Below, one piece after another: positions 31,689 to 40,961 of a DNA stretch of 64,000 bases. The DNA comes from Clostridiaceae bacterium. Lineage in GTDB: Bacteria; Bacillota; Clostridia; Saccharofermentanales; DTU023. Made by a program: the position numbers and the translations under genes. Below the pieces are notes generated by a model. It saw only the letters and a program-made list of their open reading frames with translations. It was not told the DNA's origin and made no database searches. The DNA lies in NCBI GenBank assembly GCA_012518795.1, contig JAAYRL010000054.1:1-64000 (forward strand), read 5' to 3'. The first letter of the stretch is position 1. Each line of letters begins with the position of its first letter.

Positions 31689-31765
31689 AATTTTTATGAT
31701 TTAAACAATTTTTATGCTTTAAACAATTTTTATGCTTTAAATAATTTTTATGATTTAAATAATTT
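31689..31765. repeat. 18-bp tandem repeat, about 4.3 copies (aatttttatgctttaaac)
   Basis: Copies start at 31689, 31707, 31725, 31743; degenerate copy at 31761. Confidence 0.9.
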
Positions 31766-31778
31766 GGATTTAAAATTC

Positions 31779-33590
31779 TTATTCATCAAGTTTCAACACG
31801 CTCATAAATGCTTCTTGCGGTATTTCTACACTGCCGACTTGACGCATACGTTTTTTACCTTCTTTTTGTTTTTCCAATAATTTGCGTTTTCGGGAAATAT
31901 CACCACCATAACACTTGGCAGTAACGTCTTTGCGGTATGCTCTAATCGTTTCACGTGCAATTATTTTGCCGCCGATGGCTGCTTGGAGCGGTATCTCAAA
32001 TTGTTGGCGCGGAATTTGTTCTCGCAATTTTTCCACCATACGACGACCTCGGGCATATGCTTTGTCCTTATGAATAATAAACGATAAGGCATCAACAATT
32101 TCACCGTTAATCAGAATGTCCAACTTGACTAATTGAGAACTTTTATAGCCTTTTAATTCATAATCAAGCGAAGCATATCCTCTGCTCCTTGATTTAAGGG
32201 CATCAAAGAAATCATAAATAATTTCATTTAACGGCATTTCATAGTGCAAGTTTACTCGTGTAGTTTCCAGATACTCCATTGTTTGATAAATTCCACGACG
32301 TTCTTGACATAAATCCATAATATTGCCGATATATTCATCCGGCATAACAATCGAAACATCGACTATCGGTTCTTCTATATATTCGATTTCTTCGGCTGCC
32401 GGCATATTAGTCGGATTATCTAATTTGATAATTGAACCATCAGTCAAATGCAATTTGAATACTACAGACGGAGCAGTTGAAATAATATCCAATTCAAATT
32501 CACGCTCTATTCTTTCCTGAATAATCTCATAGTGCAGTAAACCGAGAAAGCCACAACGGAAACCGAAACCTAAAGCTGCGGAAGTTTCCGGTTCAAAAGA
32601 TAAGGCTGCATCATTCAGTTGAACTTTTTCCAAAGCATCACGTAAATTATTATAATCCGCTCCATCTACAGGATACAGACCGCAAAAAACCATTTGCTGC
32701 ACCGGCTTATATCCAGGCAAAGGTTTATCTGCAGGATTGTCTTTTGAGGTTATCGTATCACCGACTCTGGTATCTTTAACATTTTTGATACTTGCCACAA
32801 GATAACCTACATCTCCGGTAACCAGCTCTTCAACCGAGATACCACCATTCGCCTTGAAATATCCTAATTCGGTCACTTCAAATGACTTTTGAGTATTCAT
32901 CATCATAATCTGATCACCGACTTTAACCGACCCTTGTTTGACGTTAACATGGGCTATAACACCTTTATACGTGTCATATTCAGAATCAAATATCAAAGCC
33001 TGGAGAGGTTTAGCAGAATTTCCCCCGGGTGACGGCAAACGTTCAATAATCTGATCTAAGACTGCTTGAATATTAATATGATTTTTCGCGGAGATCCTCG
33101 GTGCATCTTGAGCTTCAATACCGATAATATCTTCAACTTCTTTTACAATTTCTTCCGGTCTGGCAGAAGGTAAATCAATTTTATTAATTACCGGCATTAT
33201 TTCTAAATCAGCTTCCAAGGCCAAATAGACATTCGCCAATGTTTGTGCCTCAATACCTTGGGCTGCATCCACCACAAGAATTGCTCCATCACAAGCTTCA
33301 AGAGTTCTTGATACTTCATAATTAAAGTCAACATGTCCCGGTGTATCAATTAAATTTAAAATATAAGTTTCGCCGTCAGAATGTTTATATTCCATTCTTA
33401 TTGCACGTGCTTTTATTGTAATACCCCGTTCTTTTTCCAAATCCATATTGTCCAGAACCTGATCTTGCATTTCGCGCGAGCTCAGTGTACCAGTTTCTTT
33501 AATTAAGCAATCAGCTAAAGTTGATTTGCCGTGATCTATATGGGCTATAATACAAAAATTTCGAACATTCTCTTGCCGAACTTGAGACAT
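31779..33590 (-). CDS. lepA: Elongation factor 4
   Basis: [52 protein letters not shown]-terminal [24 protein letters not shown]. Confidence 0.98.
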   Translation of the reverse strand: MSQVRQENVRNFCIIAHIDHGKSTLADCLIKETGTLSSREMQDQVLDNMDLEKERGITIKARAIRMEYKHSDGETYILNLIDTPGHVDFNYEVSRTLEACDGAILVVDAAQGIEAQTLANVYLALEADLEIMPVINKIDLPSARPEEIVKEVEDIIGIEAQDAPRISAKNHINIQAVLDQIIERLPSPGGNSAKPLQALIFDSEYDTYKGVIAHVNVKQGSVKVGDQIMMMNTQKSFEVTELGYFKANGGISVEELVTGDVGYLVASIKNVKDTRVGDTITSKDNPADKPLPGYKPVQQMVFCGLYPVDGADYNNLRDALEKVQLNDAALSFEPETSAALGFGFRCGFLGLLHYEIIQERIEREFELDIISTAPSVVFKLHLTDGSIIKLDNPTNMPAAEEIEYIEEPIVDVSIVMPDEYIGNIMDLCQERRGIYQTMEYLETTRVNLHYEMPLNEIIYDFFDALKSRSRGYASLDYELKGYKSSQLVKLDILINGEIVDALSFIIHKDKAYARGRRMVEKLREQIPRQQFEIPLQAAIGGKIIARETIRAYRKDVTAKCYGGDISRKRKLLEKQKEGKKRMRQVGSVEIPQEAFMSVLKLDE

Positions 33591-33610
33591 GATACCTCCA
33601 CAGGAAAAGA

Positions 33611-34339
33611 TTATTTGGGTTTACCTATGCTGTCAAAAGGATAAAATCTGAGCAAAAGCTTACCGATAATTTGATCCTTATGAACAGGTCCGATGCGTCG
33701 ACTGTCTTTACTTACAGGTCTATTATCACCTAAAACATAATACTCATTTTCTCCTAAGGTCACAACCTGCTCATTTCGCACCGGATCAGCTTTTGTTTCT
33801 ACGCCTTGCTCTAAATAATCCTCTTGCAGCAATTGATCATCAACAAAAACTTTTCCGTCTTTCAGCTCAATTTTTTCACCCGGCAAACCAATAACTCTTT
33901 TAATTAATAAATTATTAGGATGATCTTCATCTGTTTCATCAATTGTAATAATGTCGCCGCGATTGATACTAAAGTGCTTGCTAATTTTTTCTACAATAAT
34001 TTGGTCTTTGTCATGCAGAGTCGGTTCCATTGAAGGACCTGAAATCGTATTGCGTTGCGCAACAAATAATGTAATGAATAAGCCGATTAAGATGACAAGC
34101 AAAAAAGTTTTGATCCAATCTAAAAACTGCAACAACTTATCCGAACTCGATTTTTTCTGTGATTTTTCTTCAAATTCTATTTCGGATTTTTCATTATTTA
34201 TCTTTTCAGATTTTTCATTATTTATCTTTTCTGATTTCTCATTATTTATCTTTTCGGATTTCTCAGCATTTATCTTTTCAGACTTTTCAGCATTTATCTT
34301 TTCAGATTTTTCATATTCATTTTTCGAATGTTTTTCCAC
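33611..34339 (-). CDS. lepB: Signal peptidase I with repetitive N-terminal cytoplasmic tail
   Basis: [60 protein letters not shown]. Confidence 0.95.
   Translation of the reverse strand: MEKHSKNEYEKSEKINAEKSEKINAEKSEKINNEKSEKINNEKSEKINNEKSEIEFEEKSQKKSSSDKLLQFLDWIKTFLLVILIGLFITLFVAQRNTISGPSMEPTLHDKDQIIVEKISKHFSINRGDIITIDETDEDHPNNLLIKRVIGLPGEKIELKDGKVFVDDQLLQEDYLEQGVETKADPVRNEQVVTLGENEYYVLGDNRPVSKDSRRIGPVHKDQIIGKLLLRFYPFDSIGKPK
34181..34316. repeat. 24-bp in-frame tandem repeat encoding (EKSEKIN[A/N])n in the signal peptidase N-terminus
   Basis: Protein repeat [44 protein letters not shown]. Confidence 0.9.
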
Positions 34340-34412
34340 AAATAATGTCCTCTGTTTAGTGTATCATTCAAATGTATTAGCGCTTAATCAAATTATTATT
34401 AAACTCATCTTT

Positions 34413-36197
34413 TTAAGAATCAGTCAAATCAGTTAGTTCAATTCCCAATTCTGTTAATTGATCCTCTGCAACTGAACTTGGAGCATTACTCATTAAGCAA
34501 GATGAGTTTTGAACTTTCGGGAAAGCAATAACATCACGTATGCTTGTACTGTCAGTTAATAACATAACTAAACGATCCAGACCGAAAGCCAATCCTCCAT
34601 GCGGCGGAACACCATATTGAAAAGCTTTTAGTAAGAAACCGAAACGTTCTGTACTCTCTTCTTTAGATAAACCAAGTAAATTAAAAACTTTATTTTGTAA
34701 ATCCTCATCATGAATCCTGATACTTCCGCCGCCGATTTCATTACCGTTAAGTACAATATCATATGCTTTTGCTCGGCATAATTCAGGATCGGTTTCCAAC
34801 AAATGTAAGTCTTCATCCATCGGCGAAGTGAAAGGATGATGTACCGCGACATAACGATCTTCATCTTCATTATATTCAAACATCGGAAATTCCGTAATCC
34901 ATACAAAACTCCATTTATTTTCATCAATCATATTCAATCTTTTGGCAATTTCTTCGCGCAAATGACCTAAAGCATCATATACTACATCCGTTTGATCAGC
35001 AACAAATAATAATAAATCTCCCGTTTCAGCTGCAACTTGTGTTTTGACCTGTTCTATCCAGGCATGATCAACAAATTTCAGGAAAGAACCGCGCGGTTCC
35101 GCTTCCAAGGCTAACCAAGCCAAACCTTTTGCCCGATAATCTTTTACATAATCGGTCAAGCTGTCAATTTCCCGACGAGTCATGCTTGAACCTTGCGGTA
35201 CAACAATTAATTGTACGGAACCGCCATTTTCAATTGCTCCACTAAATACTCGGAAATCAGTTTGAGATGCCAATGCAGAAACATCATGCAATTCCATCGC
35301 AAAACGCAAATCCGGATTGTCTAAACCGAATCTTCGCAAAGCTTCAGCATAGGTTAAACGCGGTATCGGTAAATCTATTTGATAACCTTCACTTTTATCC
35401 CATAAATAAGCCAGATAATTTTCAATTAGTTCCATAATATCTTCAGCTTGAACAAATGACATTTCCAAGTCTATCTGGGTAAATTCCGGTTGCCTGTCAG
35501 CACGTAAATCTTCATCTCTGAAACATTTTGCTATTTGCATATAACGGTCATAACCGCTAAGCATTAACAATTGCTTATAAAGCTGCGGTGATTGCGGCAA
35601 GGCGAAAAACTTACCCGGGAAAACTCTTGAAGGTACCAGATAATCTCTGGCTCCTTCAGGCGTACTTTTTATCAACATCGGCGTTTCAATTTCAATAAAA
35701 CCTTGTTGTTCAAAGAAATCTCGCGTCCATTTCGTAATTCGATGTCTTTTGATGATTTTCTTTTGCAAATCCGGTCTGCGTAAATCCAAATAACGATACT
35801 CAAGCCTTAAAGATTCACCTGTATCTATATTTTCTTCAATATAAAAAGGCGGCGTTTTCGCTTTAGACAAAATCCTAAGTTCATTAACATGTAATTCCCA
35901 TTCACCGGTCGGCATATTAGGATTAATATCTTGTCTTTTGCGTAAAATTCCTTTACAGGCTAAAACAAATTCACTCCTCACCTGTCGAGCAATTTCCAGA
36001 ATTTCTACCGGACTTTGATCGTCAATCACCAATTGTAATTCTCCACTTCGATCCCGAAGCGTAATGAACACCAAATTACCGATATCTCTTTGTCTATGGC
36101 ACCATCCCATTAATGTTAATTCAGAACCTTCTTGTTCAGAAGTGAATTCAGCCACTAAACAACTGCGCTTCATGCCTTCAATTGTATTCATATACAT
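34413..36197 (-). CDS. aspS: Aspartyl-tRNA synthetase
   Basis: RYLDLRRPDLQKKIIKRHRI; FRDEDLRADRQPEFTQIDLEMSF; GLAFGLDRLVMLLTDSTSIRDVIAFPK. Confidence 0.97.
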   Translation of the reverse strand: MYMNTIEGMKRSCLVAEFTSEQEGSELTLMGWCHRQRDIGNLVFITLRDRSGELQLVIDDQSPVEILEIARQVRSEFVLACKGILRKRQDINPNMPTGEWELHVNELRILSKAKTPPFYIEENIDTGESLRLEYRYLDLRRPDLQKKIIKRHRITKWTRDFFEQQGFIEIETPMLIKSTPEGARDYLVPSRVFPGKFFALPQSPQLYKQLLMLSGYDRYMQIAKCFRDEDLRADRQPEFTQIDLEMSFVQAEDIMELIENYLAYLWDKSEGYQIDLPIPRLTYAEALRRFGLDNPDLRFAMELHDVSALASQTDFRVFSGAIENGGSVQLIVVPQGSSMTRREIDSLTDYVKDYRAKGLAWLALEAEPRGSFLKFVDHAWIEQVKTQVAAETGDLLLFVADQTDVVYDALGHLREEIAKRLNMIDENKWSFVWITEFPMFEYNEDEDRYVAVHHPFTSPMDEDLHLLETDPELCRAKAYDIVLNGNEIGGGSIRIHDEDLQNKVFNLLGLSKEESTERFGFLLKAFQYGVPPHGGLAFGLDRLVMLLTDSTSIRDVIAFPKVQNSSCLMSNAPSSVAEDQLTELGIELTDLTDS

Positions 36198-36257
36198 TAT
36201 CCTCTATTCGATAAACTTCTTTAGCATTAATAATTATCTGTTAAACGCTATTTAAAA

Positions 36258-36417
36258 TTATTATTACTATCAATAGTAAATCTAAGCTAATTGCAAAAAA
36301 TTATTATTACTATCAATAGTAAATCTAAGCTAATTGCAAAAAATTATTATTTCTATCAATAGTAAATCTAAGCTAATTGCAAAAAATTATTATTTCTATC
36401 AATAGTAAATCTATTCT
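36258..36417. repeat. 43-bp tandem repeat, about 3.7 copies, each with a ttactatcaatagtaa-like palindrome
   Basis: Copies start at 36258, 36301, 36344, 36387. Confidence 0.95.
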
Positions 36418-36476
36418 AATGTAATAAATTATTATATTTATGCAACTTTATGCAACAAATATGTTTATGCAACGAA

Positions 36477-37745
36477 TCAATTTTCTCTAATATAGTTTGC
36501 CAGATCAGTCAATTCCAACTTAATTTCTGTACCGTCCGACATCCGTTTCAGATCTACTGATTTAGATTTTATTTCATCTTCCCCTAAAACCACAATATAT
36601 TTTGCTCCGATCCGATCAGCATATTTCATCTGAGCCCTAAAGCTTCTAGCAGTTATATTACTTTCCGCTGTTATGTTTGAAGCACGCAAATCAAAACAAA
36701 TTTTAGCTGCTTGATTAATTGTATCGGGAAAAGACACAATATAAATATCAGGACCTGCTTGAGAGGGCAATTTAACATTCTGACTTTTCAATTCCATCAA
36801 TAATCTCTCAACGCCTAAAGCAAAACCCACTGCAGGAGTTGATTGTCCACCCAGTTCCTCAATCAAGCCGTCATATCTGCCGCCACCACAAATCGTACCT
36901 TGTGTTCCAACATTATTTGAAACAAATTCAAATACTGTTCGCGTATAATAATCCAATCCTCGCACAATATGGCCATCAATCTCATATTCAAAACCCAAAT
37001 TGTTCAATTCGGTACATAACTTATTGAAATGCTCTTGACATTCAACACAGAGATGCTCAATTTGCAAAGGTGCATTTTTTACTATTTCATTTTCTGCATC
37101 TTCCTTACAGTCCAAAATCCGCAGCGGATTGCGTTCAAATCTATCTTGACAATTGAGACATAAATCACCCAAATGAGGTCTGAAGTAATCTTTCAATAAT
37201 TCCAAATATGCAGGTCGGCATTTAGGACAACCGATACTATTAATTTTTAAATTTATTTCTTGCAAACCTAATTCGCGGAAGAAAAGAAACAACAAGCTAA
37301 TAACTTCTGCATCAGCTGTCGATTCCGCTGAGCCGAAAAGTTCGCATCCCATCTGATTGAATTCACGATAGCGACCTTTGCCCATTTTTTCATAACGAAA
37401 ATTATTCAAAATATAGTACAACTTCTGGGGAGAAGGTTCAGAACTCAAGCCATTTTCTAAATATGCCCTGACAACCCCTGCTGTGCCTTCCGGTCTTAAG
37501 GTCATACTTCTGCCACCCTTATCATTAAATGTATACATCTCTTTTTGAACTATATCTGTGGTGTCCCCAACCCCTCTTTGGAACAATTCTGTCTGTTCAA
37601 AAGTCGGTACTCTAATCTCTTGAAAACAGAAACGACTGCACACTGAACTGTATTTTTCTTCTACATACTGCCAAGCAGGTGTTTCTGCAGGAAGTATATC
37701 ACGTGTTCCTTTCGGTGCTCTAATTGTCATAAATTCCCTCTCCAT
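36477..37745 (-). CDS. hisS: Histidyl-tRNA synthetase
   Basis: RAPKGTRDILPAETPAWQYVE; LRPEGTAGVVRAYLENG; RGLDYYTRTVFEFVSNNVGTQGTICGGGRYDGL. Confidence 0.97.
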   Translation of the reverse strand: MEREFMTIRAPKGTRDILPAETPAWQYVEEKYSSVCSRFCFQEIRVPTFEQTELFQRGVGDTTDIVQKEMYTFNDKGGRSMTLRPEGTAGVVRAYLENGLSSEPSPQKLYYILNNFRYEKMGKGRYREFNQMGCELFGSAESTADAEVISLLFLFFRELGLQEINLKINSIGCPKCRPAYLELLKDYFRPHLGDLCLNCQDRFERNPLRILDCKEDAENEIVKNAPLQIEHLCVECQEHFNKLCTELNNLGFEYEIDGHIVRGLDYYTRTVFEFVSNNVGTQGTICGGGRYDGLIEELGGQSTPAVGFALGVERLLMELKSQNVKLPSQAGPDIYIVSFPDTINQAAKICFDLRASNITAESNITARSFRAQMKYADRIGAKYIVVLGEDEIKSKSVDLKRMSDGTEIKLELTDLANYIREN

Positions 37746-37975
37746 TTTATCCGTTCCGGTTAAGTTCTTTAAATATTTTAATAATCATCTAAATCCATTT
37801 TAGCAATATTATATTATACATTATGATTTTTTCTATGCAAAACACTCCACCAACTCTTAACCGTTTTAGTTACCATACATCAAAATACTGTAATCTTTCC
37901 CGCTTTAGTTACTATGCTTTTAGTTACTATACATCAAAAAACTGTAATAAAAGAAAATATTATGCTAAAATTTAT

Positions 37976-38009
37976 TTAATTATCATATCGCCTTAATTAT
38001 CATATCGCC
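37976..38009. repeat. 17-bp direct repeat, two perfect copies (ttaattatcatatcgcc)
   Basis: 37976-37992 and 37993-38009, upstream of the DtxR-like gene. Confidence 0.85.
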
Positions 38010-38044
38010 AGCATATTATAATTATATTGAAAAGGAGAGTTCGA

Positions 38045-38527
38045 ATGGGTCTACTGGAATCTGGTCAAAACTATTTAGAAAACATTTATATCCTACAACA
38101 AAAACAAGGGCTAGTACGCTCTGTCGATTTAGCCAACGCAATGGGATTTTCCAAACCTTCCGTAAGTAGAGCAGTGCATCTCCTGGCAGACGATGGTTAC
38201 CTTGAATTTTCCGATAGCGGAAACTTAATTCTTACTGAAACCGGACATAAAGTTGCTAAAAATATATATGAAAGGCATATGTTCTTAGCTGAATATTTTA
38301 TGGCAATGGGTGTAAGTGAAGAGACCGCTTATGATGATGCCTGTCGTTTGGAATATCATATAAGCGAAGAAACCATGGAAAGATTAAAACTACATACAAT
38401 CAATTGTGCACTAAACTGTCCTAAAGCTTCTTCTGAAAAATTTTTCAACTTTAACAAAGAAAAAATTCAGGATTTAGAAAATTTTGATCCAGGAAAAATA
38501 ACTGCTCTCAATGATGAACAACAATAA
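38045..38527 (+). CDS. DtxR/MntR-family metal-dependent transcriptional regulator
   Basis: ESGQNYLENIYILQQKQGLVRSVDLANAMGFSKPSVSRAVHLLADDGYL...YDDACRLEYHISEETMERL; RBS aaaggaga before ATG 38045. Confidence 0.9.
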   Translation: MGLLESGQNYLENIYILQQKQGLVRSVDLANAMGFSKPSVSRAVHLLADDGYLEFSDSGNLILTETGHKVAKNIYERHMFLAEYFMAMGVSEETAYDDACRLEYHISEETMERLKLHTINCALNCPKASSEKFFNFNKEKIQDLENFDPGKITALNDEQQ

Positions 38528-38574
38528 CTAGGAAATAAATTCAAATCAAATAACTGCACACTATTTAAGATTAT

Positions 38575-38755
38575 GCAGTTAAATTCTTGACTAAGCTTGA
38601 AAAGTGTGCAAGCCGGTTCAGGACCTGCACACTTTTTAAAGTTGTACCGTAAAATTCTGGACTAAGCTTGAAAAGTGTGCAAGCCAGCCCAGGAAATGCA
38701 CACTTTTTAAAGTTGTACCGTAAAATCGTGGACTAAGCTTGAAAAGTGTGCATAA
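38575..38755. repeat. 71-bp tandem repeat (about 2.5 copies) whose unit contains a terminator-like hairpin
   Basis: ctaagcttgaaaagtgtgca recurs at 38591, 38662, 38733; arms aaaagtgtgca / tgcacactttt. Confidence 0.9.
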
Positions 38756-38790
38756 TTTAATCTCAAAAAGCTGCTTCCCAAATTTAAATC

Positions 38791-38907
38791 TTACTTATTC
38801 TTTTTATTTAAGAACATTCGAAGTCCAACTACTAAAATCAGCAAAATAATTAAGACAATAATTAGCCAAGTATATGTTGTTTCACCTGTGCAAGGAATAC
38901 AATACAT
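38791..38907 (-). CDS. 38-aa protein resembling a stand-alone LPxTG-like sorting signal
   Basis: Translated by hand: MYCIPCTGETTYTWLIIVLIILLILVVGLRMFLNKKNK; RBS ggagtgagg. Confidence 0.6.
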   Translation of the reverse strand: MYCIPCTGETTYTWLIIVLIILLILVVGLRMFLNKKNK

Positions 38908-38916
38908 ACCTCACTC

Positions 38917-39471
38917 CTATTTCACGGCATTGGAAATCGCTTTGAATTGTGGGGCTTTGGAATCTTTTAATAAATCAAAAGCAATAGTTTCGCTATTTGA
39001 TATAACTGCTCCCATATCTGACATCAGGTCCAAAGCATTATTCTTATTTTCAATATCCCGTGAGCCTACGGCATCTGCTGCTAAATAAACATTATAGCCC
39101 AGTCTCAGAAGATCTCGTGTCGTTTGAAAAATACAAACATGTGTCTCTATACCTGCAATAATTAAAGTCTTAAGATCATCTGCTTTAATTTTTTCAATTA
39201 TTTCCGGTAAACAAGCAGTAAAGCTTGTTTTTTCCCAAAAGTTTGCTTCAAGTTTTTCCAATTCCGGCTTATGTTCCGGAATTGTTGGCCCCAATCCTTT
39301 TGGATATTGTTCTGTAACATAAATCGGCAAGTCAAATAATTCCGCTGTTGTTATCAACGTATTTGTCGGTTGGACTAAAGTTTCATGTCGATAAATTGCA
39401 GGAAATAATTTAGTTTGAATATCAATTAAAAATAATCCGGTTGATTTTTGATCAAGATAATATTTTTCCAT
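38917..39471 (-). CDS. Isochorismatase-family cysteine hydrolase
   Basis: STGLFLIDIQTKLFPAI; TLIIAGIETHVCIFQTTRDLLRLGYNVYLAADAVGSR. Confidence 0.92.
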   Translation of the reverse strand: MEKYYLDQKSTGLFLIDIQTKLFPAIYRHETLVQPTNTLITTAELFDLPIYVTEQYPKGLGPTIPEHKPELEKLEANFWEKTSFTACLPEIIEKIKADDLKTLIIAGIETHVCIFQTTRDLLRLGYNVYLAADAVGSRDIENKNNALDLMSDMGAVISNSETIAFDLLKDSKAPQFKAISNAVK

Positions 39472-39488
39472 AGTAATTCAACTCCGGT

Positions 39489-40550
39489 TTAATAACCCTC
39501 GATTCGGTCTATATAGTCTGATAATTGCTCAGAAAGAGGTTGACTGAATTTCCATTGTGAACCTTCTTTTCTCATAGCTATTAACCACTCATCTGATAAT
39601 TCTTCTTCGAAACTTTCTCCTGCCATATCCATAAGATACTGTAATTCCTGAGGCATCTTATCAAATGATACTCTAGCCGCTAAAGCCACTACACATTGAT
39701 CTTTCGGAAGTCCTTCATTATAAACTTGCCGAATATCAAATTCAATTTTTACATATTCAAAAATATCAAATCCCGGCATCATCATGTCTGAAGCATTCAT
39801 ATCCATAGCATCTAAAATCGGTTCGTCAAACCCTTGTAAAGTGGCAGTATCAAAACATTCACGTGCTAGTGCTTCGTTTTGGGTCATAACTGCTTTTTCC
39901 AATTTTTTTGCAGTTTTTTGCGGTGAACTGCCGGGAAAAACAAAGAGAAATAAAACTACAGCTACTATTGCAACAACAACTACGGCACTTACAATACCAA
40001 TTGCTTTTTTCTTCGATTTTTTCTTAACTTGAGTGCCTCCCCATGCTGCAGTCCCATTTACATTCATCGGCTGTTGCATCGGATATTGACTTGCATATTG
40101 CTGATTAGCATAATTTGCAGAAGCCTGAGTACCATAAGCTTGTTGATACGGTTGCGACCCACTATAAGGTTGAGGTTGAGGTTGAGCTTGAGCTTGACTA
40201 TAGGCTTGGGGTTGAGTACCAGGTGCACCATATCCCTGATTGTATGGTTGAGGTTGAGGTTGAGGTTGAGGTTGAGGTTGTGGTTGTGGTTGTGGTTGAG
40301 CTTGAGGTTGTGGTTGAGCTTGGGGTTGTACTTGATGTTGAGCTTGAGTGCCAGGTGTGCCATATCCCTGATGATATTGTTGGGATTGGGTTTGAGTATA
40401 AGTTTGACTTTGACTTTGGCTCTGGCTCTGGTTCATGTTTTGATTTACATCTTGTTGAACAGGTTGTCCACAATATTTACAAAACTTTTTAGTACTATCA
40501 ATTAAATTATTACATCTGCTACATCTAACAGTATTGTCCATATTATTCAT
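39489..40550 (-). CDS. Zinc-ribbon membrane protein with long Q/P-rich linker
   Basis: CSRCNNLIDSTKKFCKYCG; (QP)n; single TM AIGIVSAVVVVAIVAVVLFLFVF; C-terminal extracytoplasmic domain. Confidence 0.85.
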   Translation of the reverse strand: MNNMDNTVRCSRCNNLIDSTKKFCKYCGQPVQQDVNQNMNQSQSQSQSQTYTQTQSQQYHQGYGTPGTQAQHQVQPQAQPQPQAQPQPQPQPQPQPQPQPQPYNQGYGAPGTQPQAYSQAQAQPQPQPYSGSQPYQQAYGTQASANYANQQYASQYPMQQPMNVNGTAAWGGTQVKKKSKKKAIGIVSAVVVVAIVAVVLFLFVFPGSSPQKTAKKLEKAVMTQNEALARECFDTATLQGFDEPILDAMDMNASDMMMPGFDIFEYVKIEFDIRQVYNEGLPKDQCVVALAARVSFDKMPQELQYLMDMAGESFEEELSDEWLIAMRKEGSQWKFSQPLSEQLSDYIDRIEGY

Positions 40551-40730
40551 ACTATTCTCCTTTAAAAATCAATGCTCCAATCATTAATTTTAGAGCAATG
40601 TTGGATTTCAAGATTCTTAGAAATATTTAAAATCCTATCTAATAAGTATCCAGCATTTGCTAACAAATTTTCAAAATCCTATAAGCAAATCGTTATAAAT
40701 TAAATTAAACCGATATAGTTTATTGTAGTC

Positions 40731-40796
40731 AATATTAATTAATTTAGTCAATACAAATTAGACCAGATATTTGCTTTATAGTATTCAAAAAGTAGA
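40731..40796. repeat. 66-bp direct repeat, left copy (target duplication of the IS)
   Basis: Identical to 42793-42858. Confidence 0.95.
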
Positions 40797-40841
40797 CGGG
40801 AGTTTAACACTTGCCGGTTAAAACAGAAAACATTGAATTAA

Positions 40842-40868
40842 GAAAGTCCACAGTGGTGGGCTTTTTTG
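40842..40868 (+). terminator. Terminator-like hairpin inside the IS left end, upstream of the transposase
   Basis: aagtccac agt ggtgggctt followed by tttt. Confidence 0.5.
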
Positions 40869-40961
40869 TTGTTTGTTTTAACTTGTAATATAAATGTAAT
40901 ATCGTAATGTTTCGTATTGTTACGCTTTATGAGATAATATAGACACAGGAGGAGCTTGGCT

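Noticed and set aside
33951-34436. 161-aa + strand ORF with repeated FSDFSLFI
   Set aside because: Antisense shadow of the lepB 24-bp repeat.
36258-36417. Possible CRISPR array
   Set aside because: Units are directly adjacent 43-bp repeats with no unique spacers, and no cas genes are present.
38575-38755. Possible CRISPR or integron array
   Set aside because: Contiguous 71-bp repeats including terminator hairpins; no spacers, integrase or cas genes.
40029-40505. 158-aa + strand ORF rich in leucine/arginine, and other frames over the same stretch
   Set aside because: Antisense to the Q/P repeat tract; repeat-driven open frames with no RBS.
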